64,000 nt of DNA from NCBI RefSeq assembly GCF_000003195.3, contig NC_012871.2:55853802-55917801 (forward strand), in the 5' to 3' direction. The translations under genes were made by a program, and so were the position numbers. The notes beneath the pieces were generated by a model, which searched no databases, had not been told where the DNA came from, and saw only the letters and a program-made list of their open reading frames with translations. Origin of the DNA: Sorghum bicolor (taxonomy: Eukaryota > Streptophyta > Magnoliopsida > Poales > Poaceae). Below are positions 22,857-35,143 of this stretch, in pieces (position 1 is the stretch's first letter; every line of letters starts with the position of its first letter).

Positions 22857-24053
22857 TGTTGATGGTAGATAACTCCTAATTTTAAACATCAACTAGACAT
22901 GAAAATGGATCTATTAGCAAACACCTAGTAGATATAAGGTTATCACTAACATAATTCTATGAGATTTGGTGAATGTCTGTTTCTGCAGGGTGTCAGCTGA
23001 AAATAACCAAAGATGGTCCACATGTCAGGTTTACATAGAGAGAACACCACGAACGTTAACTTTTCTATAATCTGGAAGGTTTGAGGAGGCTCCACACCGA
23101 ACGGGAGGCAAAATGGACACGGGTGACAGCCGCCCGCCCATAGGGTCTTGGGCGCTCGCCCCACTAGCTGAACCAATCAGCTTCAACCTCGTGGATCCTG
23201 CCTCCACTGACTTTGAGGATTAGTCTTAAGCGCACGTTTAAGTAGGTTTGATCTAAGGGTTGTGGTGCTTGCTAGGGGGTTATAAATACAACCCTGATCC
23301 CCCCTAGATGCATCTCCTTCATCTTCTTCATTAGCTATCACCAGAGCAAAAACTAGGGTTTCATCAAGTAGAGATGTAGAGGTCCCTCTAGTTCATCTAG
23401 TTGTAGTTCTAGTTCTCTAGTTGTATCTAGATTAGAGGGAGAGAGAAGAGGAGAGAGCCAAGGAGGAGCCGTATCTATCGGATCTTCCTCAACATTGTAT
23501 ATTTGCAGCAACCAGTTTGTCTTTGGTTAACCTCTAGGTACTTCAATTCTATAATTCCTGAGTTCTTATTTAATTTCCATATTTACCTTTAAGTTATTTA
23601 TTGGATTCCTGCTTGCATCGAGTGCTCTAGTTCTTCCAGCGCTAGAGTAGTAATTAATAGGTTAAGCGTGGTGCTTAGTCTTGCAATTACGTGGAATTGC
23701 ACCCAATCCAACGTATTGTTGTGGTAGCCCTAGGATCGTGACAGTCTTGACGACCGACGTATTCCACCACGTTCGTATTGGTGTTGTAGGACCGTAGTCA
23801 GAGCTTCCTAGCCCCTATCTTATATCTTTCCATGGTTAGTGTTCTGATGTCCCGAAATATAGAACCTTAAAGTAAATCCTGATTCCTAGATCAACGTATA
23901 GAACTCTTAGGAAAATTCCTCTCTACCCTACCATATTATATATATATATATATAGTTATCCTTGGGTGTTCTAGAACTTAACTAGTACACTTCACGTTCC
24001 CTATGGAAAATCGATACCTTATAATACTCCTGGGTGAAAGCTACATCGGTATC
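22857..24053 (+). repeat. 3' LTR of element B, left part (continues at 36105-36148)
   Basis: It starts TGTTGATGG and is homologous to the 5' LTR throughout. It contains a short insertion with TAGGGTCTTGGGCGC near 23138-23155 and a longer TA run (about 23937-23954) that the 5' copy lacks. The TATA box (TTATAAATAC) is at about 23280. Element C is inserted after GTATC at 24049-24053, and the last 44 bases resume at 36105, ending CCCAACA at 36148. Confidence 0.9.
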
Positions 24054-24511
24054 TGTGGGGGTATAAACCCCTATACCCTCACGGCTAGACTTGGGCCAGG
24101 AGGCTTGGCCCATTACGAGACAAGTCTAAGGCTTGATCCAACTGCTAGAGGTTTCGTGCAAAGAAACAAGACGTGAAGATCAAGCAGGATCCTAGTCGGT
24201 TAGAATAGGAATTGATATCAAACTATCTATGGCAATTGTAACCGACCGGAATTTGTTTCCAGATCTGTAACCCTGCCCTCCGGACTATATAAGGAGGGGC
24301 AAGGGACCCCCCTAGGACATGATTCTCTCGATACAAATCAATACAACAAGACGCAGGACGTAGGTATTACGCCCACACGGCGGCCGAACCTAGATAAAAA
24401 CCTTGTTTGTGTCTTGCGTCACCATCGAGTTCGTAGCTTGCGCACCGTCTACCAATAAACTACTACCGTGGGTATACCCCAAGGTAGACTGCCGACCAGC
24501 TTTCGTCGACA
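24054..24511 (+). repeat. 5' LTR of element C
   Basis: 458 bp, TGTGGGGGTATAAACC to CTTTCGTCGACA. The TATA box ACTATATAAGGAG is at about 24283-24295. The terminal repeat is very short (TGT/ACA). It sits inside the 3' LTR of element B. Confidence 0.95.
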
Positions 24512-24513
24512 GT

Positions 24514-24531
24514 GGCGTGCCAGGTAGGGGG
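24514..24531 (+). promoter_or_regulatory. Primer binding site of element C
   Basis: TGGCGTGCCAGGTAGGGG starts two bases after the LTR, with the TGG expected to pair with a tRNA CCA end. It is clearly different from the tRNA-Asp site of elements A and B. RIRE2-type elements are usually said to use tRNA-Arg, but I cannot confirm the tRNA from the sequence. Confidence 0.7.
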
Positions 24532-24559
24532 TGTGCGTATAGCTTTCCCGACAAACAAG

Positions 24560-27285
24560 ATGGTCATCATTCCAACTTCCGCGGCCGTGCCCGGAGGTCT
24601 CACGTTCACCGTCGGCCAGATCACGTGGACGACGCACGACGGCGGCCTCACGACCACGGCTTTAGAAGAAACCCAGATCCGATCTGGGACGACAGCGACA
24701 TCGACTCCGACCACGCTGACACCGAGCACTCGACCGCCGCTCCCTCGCTACAAGGGAAAGAAGGTCGACGGCTCGGACCTCTTCCGAGCCCTTGATCGCG
24801 CCGATCTCAAGCTCCTCGAAGCTTCTCGACTAGTTGACGGGATCTCGTGCCAGTCTGGTCAAGCCGCGCCAACAGAGTTTTTCAACTCCTGCCGGCCAAC
24901 TCGTGTCATCACGCACGAACGGCTGGGTACGTCTTTGACGATAACTTCCACCCCCTCAGGACGGTCCGTCGAACTCAAGGCCGATCCAGACCAAGGTTCC
25001 CCTTATGGGCTAAACAACTCAGCCGTTCACTACTCGCGGCACATCCAATCCCTATTCAACGGGGCAGGTTGGTCGCCAAAACGAGACAGTCGACCAGCTC
25101 GTCACTACGTCAACATGGTGAGGATCCGAGAACTACCGGACGGCCAGGCTTCCAGCACAAACTCCAGCACTGGATCCGTTCCCACCGAAGTTATAAACTC
25201 CGAAGACGAAGACTATGACCTGGATTTGCCACTGTACCCTCCGGGTTTCTCCCGCTTCCCGGTCTTTCCACCCCGACGGGGAGACCTCGTTTTCAATGTG
25301 AGCGGCGATGAACCGGTCGTCGATGGAGAGACAGATGAGCAGAGGCAGCTCCGCGAGCAGCGCAATGCCGACCGCGCCCGGCGACGCGCGGACGAGGAAC
25401 GACAACTCTCGCCGCACAACCTCAGCGACGCTTTCGACATGGTCGGTGATCAGCAAGTCTACAAAACGCCAAGTGCTAACGTGACCGTTGCTATGGCAAA
25501 TTTAGACCGACTCCCTGATACTCCCGAGTGTCAGGGGGTCTGATCCAGCGTACGTGCGCATCTGATCGCCACGATGGCATAGACAACCACTTTGCTCAAA
25601 AGAGTCCAAGCTATCTCCTATGCAGAGGTCTCCTCCGACCAGACCCATCGCAGCCGGAGTTCACCACAACCCAGCGAGCACCATCGCAGCCGCTCCCCCA
25701 ACAATCGTCGAAAAGATTCACGGCGTGACAACGGTGGTCGGGACGCCGGCGGCTACCGCGAGCAGAATCGCGGGCGTGGTCAGGAAGTAAACTAGGACAG
25801 GGATCTTCGATACAACATCCCTCCCAACGACGCCCGGGACCGCATCAACAAGCGGGCTACGGAGAGAGCGGTCCACGAAAACCCGCGTCGCATTGAGTAT
25901 GATGCAACGCACGGTCCCCCGGGCCTGAGACAGTTCTCCTCACACCTTCGCCAGGTCGTGTGGCCCCGCAATTTCAAGCTCGAGAAACTCAAAAAATACG
26001 ACGGCAAGGAAAACCCAGAGAACTAGATCACCCTCTATGAGATTGCAGTCCGTTCAGCAGCGGGAGATGAGCACGTCATGGCCAACTACTTCCCAGTAGT
26101 CCTCGACCAGGCCGGTCATCAGTGCCTCCTGGGCCTGCCCGAGGACTCTTTCGACTCCTGGGAAGAACTGCGCCAAGCGTTTATCGACAATTTCATTGCT
26201 ACCTGCAAGCAGCTTGGCAACAAGTACGACCTCGAGAGGATAAGGGACAGGAAAAATGAGCCTCTGCGCGACTACATCCGACGATTATCGGATATGCGTC
26301 TTAAAATCCCGAAAATTTGCCACGACGAGGCCATATATGTTTTAATCAAAGGGATATGCTTCCACGAAGCACTGAGGAACAAGCTACTGTGCAAATGGCC
26401 AACGACGATGGCCGAGCTCCTTGCCGCGGCCAAAAATTACGCCGACGCCGATGATGCAGAAAAGCTCATCCGGGACGATGCAAGAGGCCCCGACCAGCCT
26501 CCTCGACGAGACGACAGTCGTGGTCGTTTCGACAATAGGAACCATCGTCGCCCCGACAACCGCGACCACAGAGAAGGCTGGGATAGGCGGCATGACAATC
26601 GTGATGACTTTAGAGGCAAGAGCCCTCGCGACCACGACCACGAGGTGAACACGGTCAAGCGTCCCAACGGGCGGCGAGACTACCAGGAAGACTACAACAA
26701 GACGTTAAAGGGACCATGCCAACTGCATCCAAAATCCAACCACACCATGGAGGAATGTCGCGTCCTCAAAAGCATCTACATGTGGCGGGCTGCTCAAGAC
26801 GACCCCGCCAAGAAAAACAGGAAACAGGACGGGCGTGACCACGAAGACGAGGACGAGGACCAGGATAGGGACCCACGACACCAGTATGTCAGTCCCACCG
26901 ACGTGGTCCACTCCATCTTCGGGGGCAAGGTTTCCATCGAGTCCAAGCGAGAAAGAAAGCTCCTAAAGAGAGCCTGCCTAAACATAGACAGCACAGATGG
27001 TCTGATCGCCGATCCGAAATTTCCTCCCTGGTCGCACAGGGAGATCTCCTTCAGCAGGAAGGATCAGTGGGCCACCATCCCGGAGCCAGGACGTTTCCCT
27101 CTAATCCTGGATCCTTGCATCAACAGCATCAGATTCGAGCGCGTGCTCGTCGACGGGGGAAGCTCCATTGACATCCTCTTTCGCAACAGCTTGCCTGCTC
27201 TCAGGATAACTCCAGCACAGCTAAAGCCCTACGACGCTCAATTCTGGGGAGTCTTGCCAGGTCAAAGCTCAGTACCCCTCGGATA
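24560..27285 (+). pseudogene. gag of element C (broken)
   Basis: The first frame runs from the ATG at 24560 (MVIIPTSAAVPGG) to a stop near 25543 and covers a variable N-terminal half with an Arg-rich stretch (RQLREQRNADRARRRADEER). The sequence goes on through several TAG codons (near 25577, 25795 and 26024), each in a place where Trp or Gln would fit, into the frame at 26078-27285. This holds the retrotransposon Gag region: SFDSWEELRQAFIDNF, then RDRKNEPLRDYIRRLSDM. An Asp/Arg-rich stretch follows (about 26480-26680), then a single Cys-His motif (CQLHPKSNHTMEEC) in place of a canonical knuckle. The protein would form the particle core. Confidence 0.85.
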
Positions 27286-27603
27286 GATACACTGCCTGTC
27301 CAGTTCGGAACGTCTGACCACTTTCGAACAGAGTTCGTCAACTTTGTGGTCGCCGACTTTGATGGAACTTACCATGCGATACTGGGCCGACCATCGCTGA
27401 CAAAGTTCATGGCAGTTCCACACTACTCATACTTGGTCCTTAAAATGCCTACAGAGAAGGGTGTTCTAACTATCAGGGGCAATGTCTACACCGCATACAC
27501 TTGCGAGGAGGAAAGCTTCAAGATCACCGAAGCAATTGATCTTTCAATCCGCATGGCAGAAACAGCAGCCCAAGCTGCACAGATCCACCCCGACCAGCTC
27601 TGA
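27106..27603 (+). pseudogene. Protease region of element C
   Basis: The active-site phrase is VLVDGGSSIDILF (about 27147-27186). Asp-Gly-Gly in place of Asp-Ser/Thr-Gly is usual in the Tat lineage. The downstream flap-to-ILGRPSL segment lies at about 27330-27400. A frameshift plus stop near 27283 separates the two halves. It would process Gag-Pol. Confidence 0.8.
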
Positions 27604-27756
27604 GTACCCAAGCAGGAGACTGCAAGGAAGAATTCAAAGTCCAAAGAACACAAGGAAGTACAGCTGGTCGACGGTAGCCCCGAGAAGACGGCCCTCATCG
27701 GGGCCAACCTGGACCCTAAATAGGAAGACGCGCTCGTCAGGTTTCTAAGGGACAAC

Positions 27757-29153
27757 GTGAGCGTTTTCGCATGGAAACCAGCAGACATGCCCAGCGTCCC
27801 ACGAAACCTGATCGAGCACTCCTTAAATGTCATGAAGACCGCAAGACCCATCAAGCAAAAGCTGCGACGGTTCGCTTGTGACAAAAAGGAGGCTATTAGG
27901 ACAGAAATAACACGGCTTCTAGCAGCCAGATTTATTAAAGAAGTGTATCATCCCGATTGGCTCGCCAATCCGGTTCTTGTACGCAAAAAGAATAATGAAT
28001 GGAGAATGTGCGTTGATTACACTGATCTCAATAAACACTATCCTAAAGATCCTTTCGGTCTCCCTCGCATCGATGAGGTGGTCGACTCAATGGCCGGATG
28101 CGAACTCCTCTCTTTTCTAGACTACTACTCTGGTTACCACCAGATCTCGCTAAAGGAAGATGATCAGATCAAAACATCTTTTATTACTCCTTTCGGCGCA
28201 TATTGCTACACGACCATGTCCTTTGGACTAAAAAATGCAGGAGCCACCTATCAACAGGCCATCCAGCAATGCCTCCACAACGAGATTCGTGATGGCCTCG
28301 TCGAGGCTTATGTAGACGACGTCGTCGTCAAAACAAGGGATGCAAGCACTCTAATCGACAACCTAGACCGAACCTTTAAGGCACTAAATAAATACAAGTG
28401 GAAGCTTAACCCCAAAAAGTGCATTTTTGGGGTCTACTACTCGGCAACGTCGTCAGCCGCGACGGCATACGACCGAATCCTTCAAAAGTAAAAGCGGTGC
28501 TCGACATGCGACCACCTAAAAATGTCAAGGATATTCAGAAGCTTACCGGATGTATGGCTGCTCTCAGTCGCTTCATCTCTAGACTCGGAGAAAAAGGCCT
28601 CCCCTTCTTCAAACTCTTGAAGGCGTCGGAAAAATTCTCCTGGACAGAGGAAGCCGACGCTGCCTTCACCCAGCTCAAGACTTTCCTCACCTCACCGCCT
28701 GTTCACACAGCACCTCAGCCCAATGAAGACCTACTCCTTTACATCGCAGCAACCGACAGGGTTGTCTCCATGGCAATAGTGGTCGAGCGAGATGAGCCAC
28801 GCCACGTCTACAAGGTCCAGAGACCCGTTTATTTCATAAGCGAAGTCCTAAACGAGTCCAAGACCAGGTACCCACAGATACAGAAGCTCATATACGCCAT
28901 CCTAATAACATCCAGGAAGCTTAAGCACTACTTCGACGGCCACCGGGTCTTGGTAACCACCAGTTTCCCTCTGGGGGACATTCTGCGCAACAAGGACGCC
29001 AACGGCAGAATTGTAAAATGGGCAATGGAATTATGCCCATTCTCCATAGATTTCCAGAGCCGCACCACCGTCAAGTCTCAGGCCCTAGTCTATTTCATCG
29101 CAGAATGGACGGACCTCAACGAACCTTCCGTTTCTGACATCTCCGACCACTGA
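27757..29153 (+). pseudogene. Reverse transcriptase and RNase H of element C
   Basis: RT: WRMCVDYTDLNKHYPKDPF, then LSFLDYYSGYHQI with the first catalytic Asp, then FGLKNAGATYQ, and AYVDDVVVK with the YVDD pair (about 28306-28335). A frameshift near 28432 moves to the second frame at [18 protein letters not shown]. The connection and first RNase H follow, with [11 protein letters not shown] and [19 protein letters not shown]. The second frame ends in TGA at 29151-29153, where Trp is expected, just before the second RNase H. In a live copy these domains make and trim the cDNA inside the particle. Confidence 0.9.
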
Positions 29154-29156
29154 TCA

Positions 29157-29537
29157 ATGTTCTTCGACGGGTCCTTAAACATCAACGGCGCCGGCGCCGG
29201 GATACTTTTCGTGTCGCCTAACAAGGACAAACTACGCTACGTCCTTAGGATCCTCTTTCCGGCGTCCAACAACGCCGCTGAGTACGAAGCATGCCTGCAC
29301 GGCGTACGACTAGCCGTCGAATTGGGAGTCAAACGCCTCTACGTCCACGGCGACTCTGCTTTAGTCATCAACCAGCTCAACAAGGAATGGGACACAACCC
29401 ACGAGAAGATGGACCTCTACTACAAAGAAATCCGCAAATGGAATCCAACTTCTACGGCATAGAATACATCCATGTGGTCCGGGATAAGAACCAGGCAGCG
29501 GATGCGCTGTCAAAGCTAGGGTCATCTCGGGCTTAGA
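29157..29537 (+). pseudogene. Archaeal-type RNase H of element C
   Basis: FFDGS (first Asp), NNAAEYEACLHG (Glu) and VHGDSALVINQL (Asp) give the catalytic set. It is followed, after a frameshift near 29440, by YIHVVRDKNQAADALSKLGS. This extra RNase H beside the ordinary one is a Tat-lineage mark. Two TAG codons follow (near 29535 and 29559). Confidence 0.85.
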
Positions 29538-30930
29538 TCCCGCAAGGCGTTTTCGTTTAGGACATCCACGCGCCAAGCGTGGGCGTAGACCTGGTCGAAA
29601 AGCAACCTAATGAGGCAATGCTCATAGACGACGCTACTCCGACAACCAGCAGCCGTGACTGGCGCACCCCCTTCATCAGGTACATATCGGACGGGTCGGG
29701 CTGCCAGGATAAAACGGAGAGCGAGCGTCTCATTCGACGATCCAAGAATTACATACTGGTGGATGGCAAACTCATGCGAAAGAACGCAAGTTCTGAAGTG
29801 CTGCTCAAATGCATATCCCAAGTTGACGGCATCAAGCTCTTGGATGACATACACGTCGGATCCTGCGGCAACCACGCGGCCTCTAGAACACTGGTCGGGA
29901 AAGCCTTCCGAGCAGGTTTTTACTGGCCAACCGCGGTCGCCGACGCCGAGAAACTGGTACGACATTGTGAAGGATGCAAATTCTTTGCTAAGAGGACCCA
30001 CGTACCTACTCACGAGATTCAAACTATTCCGTCGTCCTGGCCTTTCGCCTGCTGGGGTCTCGACATGATCGGGACATTTAAGCCGGCTCCCGGCAACTTC
30101 AAGTTTGTTTTCATGCTAATCGACAAATTCTCAAAGTAGATCGAATACATGCCACTGGTCAAAGCAACCTTCGAGAAGGCTGTGGAGTTCCTTAATCAAA
30201 TCATACATAGATTCGGGATCCCCAATAGTATAATCACTGACTTGGGCACTTAGTTCACTGGCACTACGTTCTGGGACTTCTGCGATGACAGGGGCATAGT
30301 CATAAAGTACGTGTCAGTAGCTCACCCACGGGCAAACGGTCAAGTAGAGCACGCGAACGGAATGATTATCGATGCCCTAAAGAAAAGGTTGTACACCGAG
30401 AACGACAGAGCACCTGGTCGATGGATGAAAGAGTTACTGGCAGTGGTATGTGGTCTCCGAACACAGGCTAGTCGCAACACGGGTGTGTCACCCTACTTCA
30501 TGGTTTACGGCACCGAGGCAGTGCTTCCGTCAGACATAACCTTCGGATCTCCAAGAATTGAAAACTTTGACCAGTCAACGGCTGACAACGCCAGGGAACT
30601 CAAAATCAACTGCATGGAGGAAAAGCGTCTAATTTCATGTCTTCGAACAACAAAGTATCTCGAAGCCATCAGGCGGTACCACAACAGGAACGTCAAAGAA
30701 CGTTCCTTCGTGGTCAGTGATCTAGTACTAAAGTGGAAAACAAGCCAGGAAGGAACGCACAAGCTATCCACACCTTGGGAAGGACCCTTTGTGGTCGCCG
30801 AAGTCACACGCCCCACATCTTACAGACTGGCGTATCTAGACGGAACACGCTAGCCAAATTCTTGGCACATAGACAAACTGCGCCATTTCTATCCATACGT
30901 TCCAGTACCTTTTGCTTGTAAGTTTCTCAT
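29538..30930 (+). pseudogene. Integrase of element C
   Basis: The HHCC zinc region has HVGSCGNHAASRTL and then CEGCKFF (about 29850-29990). The catalytic core shows GLDMIG (Asp, about 30057), IITDLGT (Asp, about 30233) and PRANGQVEHANG (Glu, about 30329). TAG codons interrupt it at about 30137, 30252 and 30852. Most sit where Trp or Gln is expected. The C-terminal part runs through WEGPFVVAEV to DKLRHFYPY, a typical end. The protein would join cDNA to the genome. Confidence 0.9.
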
Positions 30931-31189
30931 AATTAGCAATAATAAAAGTTCTCTTTTTCGCTGTATATTTTTTACACGCAGAGCTTTCGACGAGCACAAC
31001 AATCTTCCTCTGCGACGAAGATCCTTAACGATTATTAATCAAACAGAGTGATACATCACTCAGATAACATTACAGCGCTCAAAATCATGGTCATGACAAA
31101 ATCAAACTTTATTACAAACTTTACATACAGAGTTTACAATAAACACCCCGCTGGGCGGTTTCTAGTCTACTCCTACAGACTATCCTACA
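30931..31189 (+). other. Spacer between integrase and antisense gene in element C
   Basis: Non-coding. It should hold the 3' ends of both converging transcription units. AATAAAAG at about 30937 is a possible polyadenylation signal for the sense transcript. Confidence 0.4.
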
Positions 31190-34100
31190 GGCCTACTGCT
31201 CGGGCTGATCACCCGCTCGGCCTTTCTGCCCAGACGAAGGGGTCGGGGCCACCGACGCCTGGCTGGTCGAGACCGCAGGCGTCGACCGCCCATCTCCGGC
31301 AAAGGACGCTCCCGACAACTCACTGGCCGATCTGTCCGATCCCGGCTGGTCGGGGGGAGTGGCCGTCCCGCAGAGGTTAATGTCGCCGATCACCGTCGAC
31401 GACAAGTCAAGCAGGCCAGCACGAAGGTCGTCTGCCTCCTGCGGACCAACCTCCTTGGGGTACCCCCTCTCCAGTCTAGATAGGTCGACCAGAGGATAGT
31501 GGGCGCGCACCATGCTGAGGAAGTGCGCACCGGTGAATTCCCCGGCGTCCTTGACAAACTGTTGGAGCCAGTCCCACGCCCGTTGCGCCTTCTCGACTGG
31601 CGTCAGTCTTGGCGCGCGAGGCTGGTCTTCAGGGAGCTCGGGGCTGATCAAGTCAAGAACCGGGGCCACTCCTTTCCAAAGCTTGATGCAATTAGTCTTC
31701 TAGGAGTCCCGGTCCTTGATCAGCTCGTCAAGATGCTTCTTGGTATTCACCTTGAGCACTGCGAACCAAACAGGAGGTCAGAAAAGGAGCGTTGAGTGAC
31801 CAAAGAAAAAAGGGGTAGCACGGTTATCACCAGACAACTCCCGATTCCTGTTGCTTAGCTCCTCGCCAGCTCGGCGCCGGTCTCTAGCGCCCCGGCAAGC
31901 TCCTAGTCGAGCTGCCCTTTCTCTTGCCGGAGGCGTGCAACCTCCTCCTCCAAGTCTGCAGGAATAATCCCTGGTCAACAAAACTGACTACGGGGCTACA
32001 TACAGCCTCTAAGAATATACAACTGACCTCTCCTTTGAAGATCCTGGTCGGTCAACCGCCGATTGAGGTCGAGAAGGCGCTCTTCGTGAGCACTCATCTC
32101 GGCCATCTTCTCCCCGGCTTCCGACCGAAGCCGATCCACCTCCGCGGACAAGGCCTTGTTCTCGGCCACAATGCCCTCAATTTGGTCGAAGCACCTTTTC
32201 TGGTACTTCGCCGTCTTCATTGCGCCTTGCAAGAAGAACACATACTGAACCCAGGAACATCGCACATAAGCGTCGAGCAGCGCAAAGGACCACTTACCTT
32301 AACCTCGTCCACAAGACGCTTTGCCGCGCGCTCCACCCTCGCGGCCTCCTCCGTCTCCGCGAGCTCTTCATGTCCGATGAAGTGGTCACCGCGTTGGCGC
32401 CACACGTAGACGTGCTGGCGGCCATCACGGGGACGACCTTGGATCTCCTCCACGTCATCGTCAGAGGCCGTCCAGGCCTCTTCGTTCGCCGCACTGCCAC
32501 TGGCCGTGGTCGCAGGCATCACTGGACCCTGTTCCAGGCCAGGGGAGCCTACGGGCGAAGAGGCCCCCTGCCCGGGGCGAATTGGGACTCCCCTTTCTTC
32601 GGCTGGTGGAGGAGTCGGGGCTCTGCTCTCCTCCTCCACAACGTTACTCGGGGGAGGTGTCCTCGCAGCCTCCTCGTTCCTCGTCGGGGTGCTCGCCATG
32701 GCACTCGCCGGGGCCGGATGCTCCTCGGCGCTCTTAGCCGCGGTTGTCGCCGCGGGCTGCTCCGTGGTCTGTGGCGCGGCGTCCCCAACGACAACAACGG
32801 GCTCAACTGCCTTCTGGCTAGCAACGCGGTCCGGGTCGACGTCCGACGCTGCGCTAACAACAAGGCGACATTTCACCAACATCAAAAGCATGCAGCCAAA
32901 ACATAAATTGAAGTACGAGAGTAAGATTGAACAACTTACAGGTCGGAGCGCCTGTGCGTCGCGGTGAAGAACCTCCTTCTGGTCCTACTGGTTGGCGCTG
33001 GCACCCCCGTCTCCACGACGCGCGTCGGCTCGACGTGCGGGGCAGGAGGGTCGCCGGTTATCCGACCAGTGGTGGCCGGCGCAACGTCCGGACGACTGCG
33101 CGGCCTCTGGACCAAAGAAGGCGCGGCCTCCTCCTCCTCGTCGTCGTCGTCGGTGATCCGGACGAGCCGATGGCGCTTCGGCGCCTTGCTGCTCTCCGCC
33201 GGCAGTGTCTCCGCAGGGGATGGATCCGCCACCAGCGGCCTTTTCCCCGCCACTCTATCTTCGGTGGTCGGGCGGGGCGGTTCTGCTCCTCCCCGCTGCT
33301 CGTGTACTGCTAACACCGAGCAGCGTCATCCTCTGGCGGGTCTATTCCTGCGGGATTCTCCATGCCGGGTGCCAGTGATACATACACTGCGCACCGGTCA
33401 ACATCTCCAATCTGCGCCAACATCAAAGATAAGCCAATAGCTGGGAGAACAAGTACTCAGGAAGTAAATTCAGTCAGTAATATTACCTTAGGAGCTGGTC
33501 GTCCAAGCTTGAAGGCTTGCATCCGATCACCACTCCGGACAAAGCTGTCGTCTGCAAAGTTGAACAGCTCGTTCAGCAGCTGTTGCACTTCCGCCTTCTC
33601 GAAAACTTCAGGACTCATCCTGGTCGGGTCCTGGCTCCTAGCGTATTCGTACGCCGAGTGAACCCTCTTCTGGCAGGTCATCACCCGACGACAGATGAAG
33701 TTGCCGACCACTCCTGGCCCATCTAAACGGGACCAGTCGATCAGCTTCATCAGGTCTTCCATCTAACCAGCGAACTGCGAGCGGTCCGTCCAGCTGACCC
33801 TCTTCTCGGGAATGTAGCCCATGTCGCAGAACGTGGAGATGCCTGACTCTTCCCTGACGTAGAACCACTTCTTGTACCATTCGGTGAGAGAAGTATTCCA
33901 CAGGCAGTTGAGATACCGGTTCTTCATCCCGTCACGCAGATTGAGGTATACTCCACCTGCAATCTTGGAGCCTCCAACTGCTCCTTTTTTCCTCAAACAG
34001 AAAAGGTAGCGAAAAAGATCGAAGTGCGGCTCTATCCCAACATAGACCTCGCACAGATGGATGAAGGTAGAAATGAGAAGAATCGAGTTCGAGTGCAGAT

Positions 34101-34374
34101 TACAGATTCCGATCTCATAGTAAAGAAGAAGACCCTGGAGAAAAGGATGGACAGGAATTCCAAAGCCCCTCTTGAAAAAATCTTCGAAAACCACGATCTC
34201 ACCGGCACGAGGGTCGGGGTAGCTCTCCCCTTCTGGCGCCCTCCAGCCGCCGAGCTCTTGGCTGTGCAGCAGCCCCATGCCGACGAGGTCGTTGAGGGAC
34301 CTCGCGTTGCTCCAGGACTTCTTACATTCTTTCGCCATCAGCTCGGCCCTTTTCTTGGAGTCACTCTTCGCCAT
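31190..34374 (-). pseudogene. Antisense accessory gene of element C (putative gypsy-type transposon domain)
   Basis: A multi-exon gene opposite to gag-pol. From the ATG at 34374 it starts MAKSDSKKRAELMAKE. The first exon carries the region I recognise as the putative gypsy-type transposon domain (Pfam calls it Transposase_28): GFGIPVHPFLQGLLLYYEIG, then IHLCEVYVGIEPHFDLFRYL. It continues past a TAG (33763) to a donor at about 33486 (AAG/GTAATA). Later exons encode acidic and Pro-rich stretches (about 33440-32936 and 32880-32280), a coiled coil (about 32220-31996, IVAENKALSAEVDRLRSEAG) and a final exon with SPELPEDQPRAPRLTPVEKA (about 31690-31190). Such antisense genes are known in Tat elements. 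Their function is not established. Gene borders apart from the start are approximate. Confidence 0.75.
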
Positions 34375-34793
34375 TGACGCTGAGGGAACAAATGCGAGAT
34401 GGGAGAGATGGTGGTGATTGCAAAAGGAAGGAATGGCAAGAATGGAAAGCTAGAAGGCAATGGCAGGGTAAAAAATACGGGGGCAATGTCAAGCCTTTAT
34501 AAGCAACAGCTCCACCCTTTCCACTTTCCGCATTCTTGGGAAGTGGGCGGGCCCAGCGGCGAATGTGGCGTTTCGGTTTTCAACAATTACCGGCAGTTAA
34601 TACGGCGGCTTTTTTGTATAATTGATGGGTTCCTCTTCTTGAACCGCGCAAAGAGCGGCTGCACAGTTACCAGGCGCACCTTTTTATGCAGCCATCTGAT
34701 AACGTGACAGGATGTCTCGTCACATCACACATTGACGCGGTAAGATGCTTTTTTTCAAATAACAAGACAAAAATTGGTGAAGGATCAACGTTC

Positions 34794-35143
34794 CTGGGGA
34801 CTGCACCGACCACCGAGCACTGTATGCTCGGGGACTGGTCGACCAGTCTGCCAGTTTGGAGATCTGGGGACTGCACCGACCACCGAGCACTGTATGCTCA
34901 GGGACTGATCGACCAGTCTGCCAGTTTGGAGTTCTGGGGACTGTACCGACCACCGAGCACTGTATGCTCAGGGACTGGTCGACCAGTCTGCCAGTTTGGA
35001 GATCTGGGGACTGTACCAACCACCGAGCACTATACGCTCGGGGACTGGTCGACTAGTCTGCTAGTTTGAAGAACTAGGGACTGCGCCGACCATCAAGCGT
35101 TATCTGCTCGGAGACTGGTTGATAAGTCTATATGATGGCAAAC
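34794..35143. repeat. 70-bp tandem repeats with a palindromic core in element C
   Basis: Five units start at 34794, 34864, 34934, 35004 and 35074, each exactly 70 bp apart. Units 1-4 are nearly identical and unit 5 is diverged. Each contains CACCGAGCACTGTATGCTC and the core GACTGGTCGACCAGTC, a perfect 16-base palindrome in units 1 and 3 and one base off in units 2 and 4. The array lies upstream of the antisense gene and before the 3' LTR, a good place for a regulatory or protein-binding array. Confidence 0.9.

Noticed and set aside
32217..33440. Long plus-strand frames opposite the antisense gene of element C
   Set aside because: They are shadows of the GC-rich exons on the minus strand. Only the minus-strand reading gives splice sites, the acidic runs and the coiled coil expected of the family.
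34794..35143. Centromeric or other satellite DNA
   Set aside because: Only five units are present, confined to one position inside element C, so it is an internal repeat of that retroelement.
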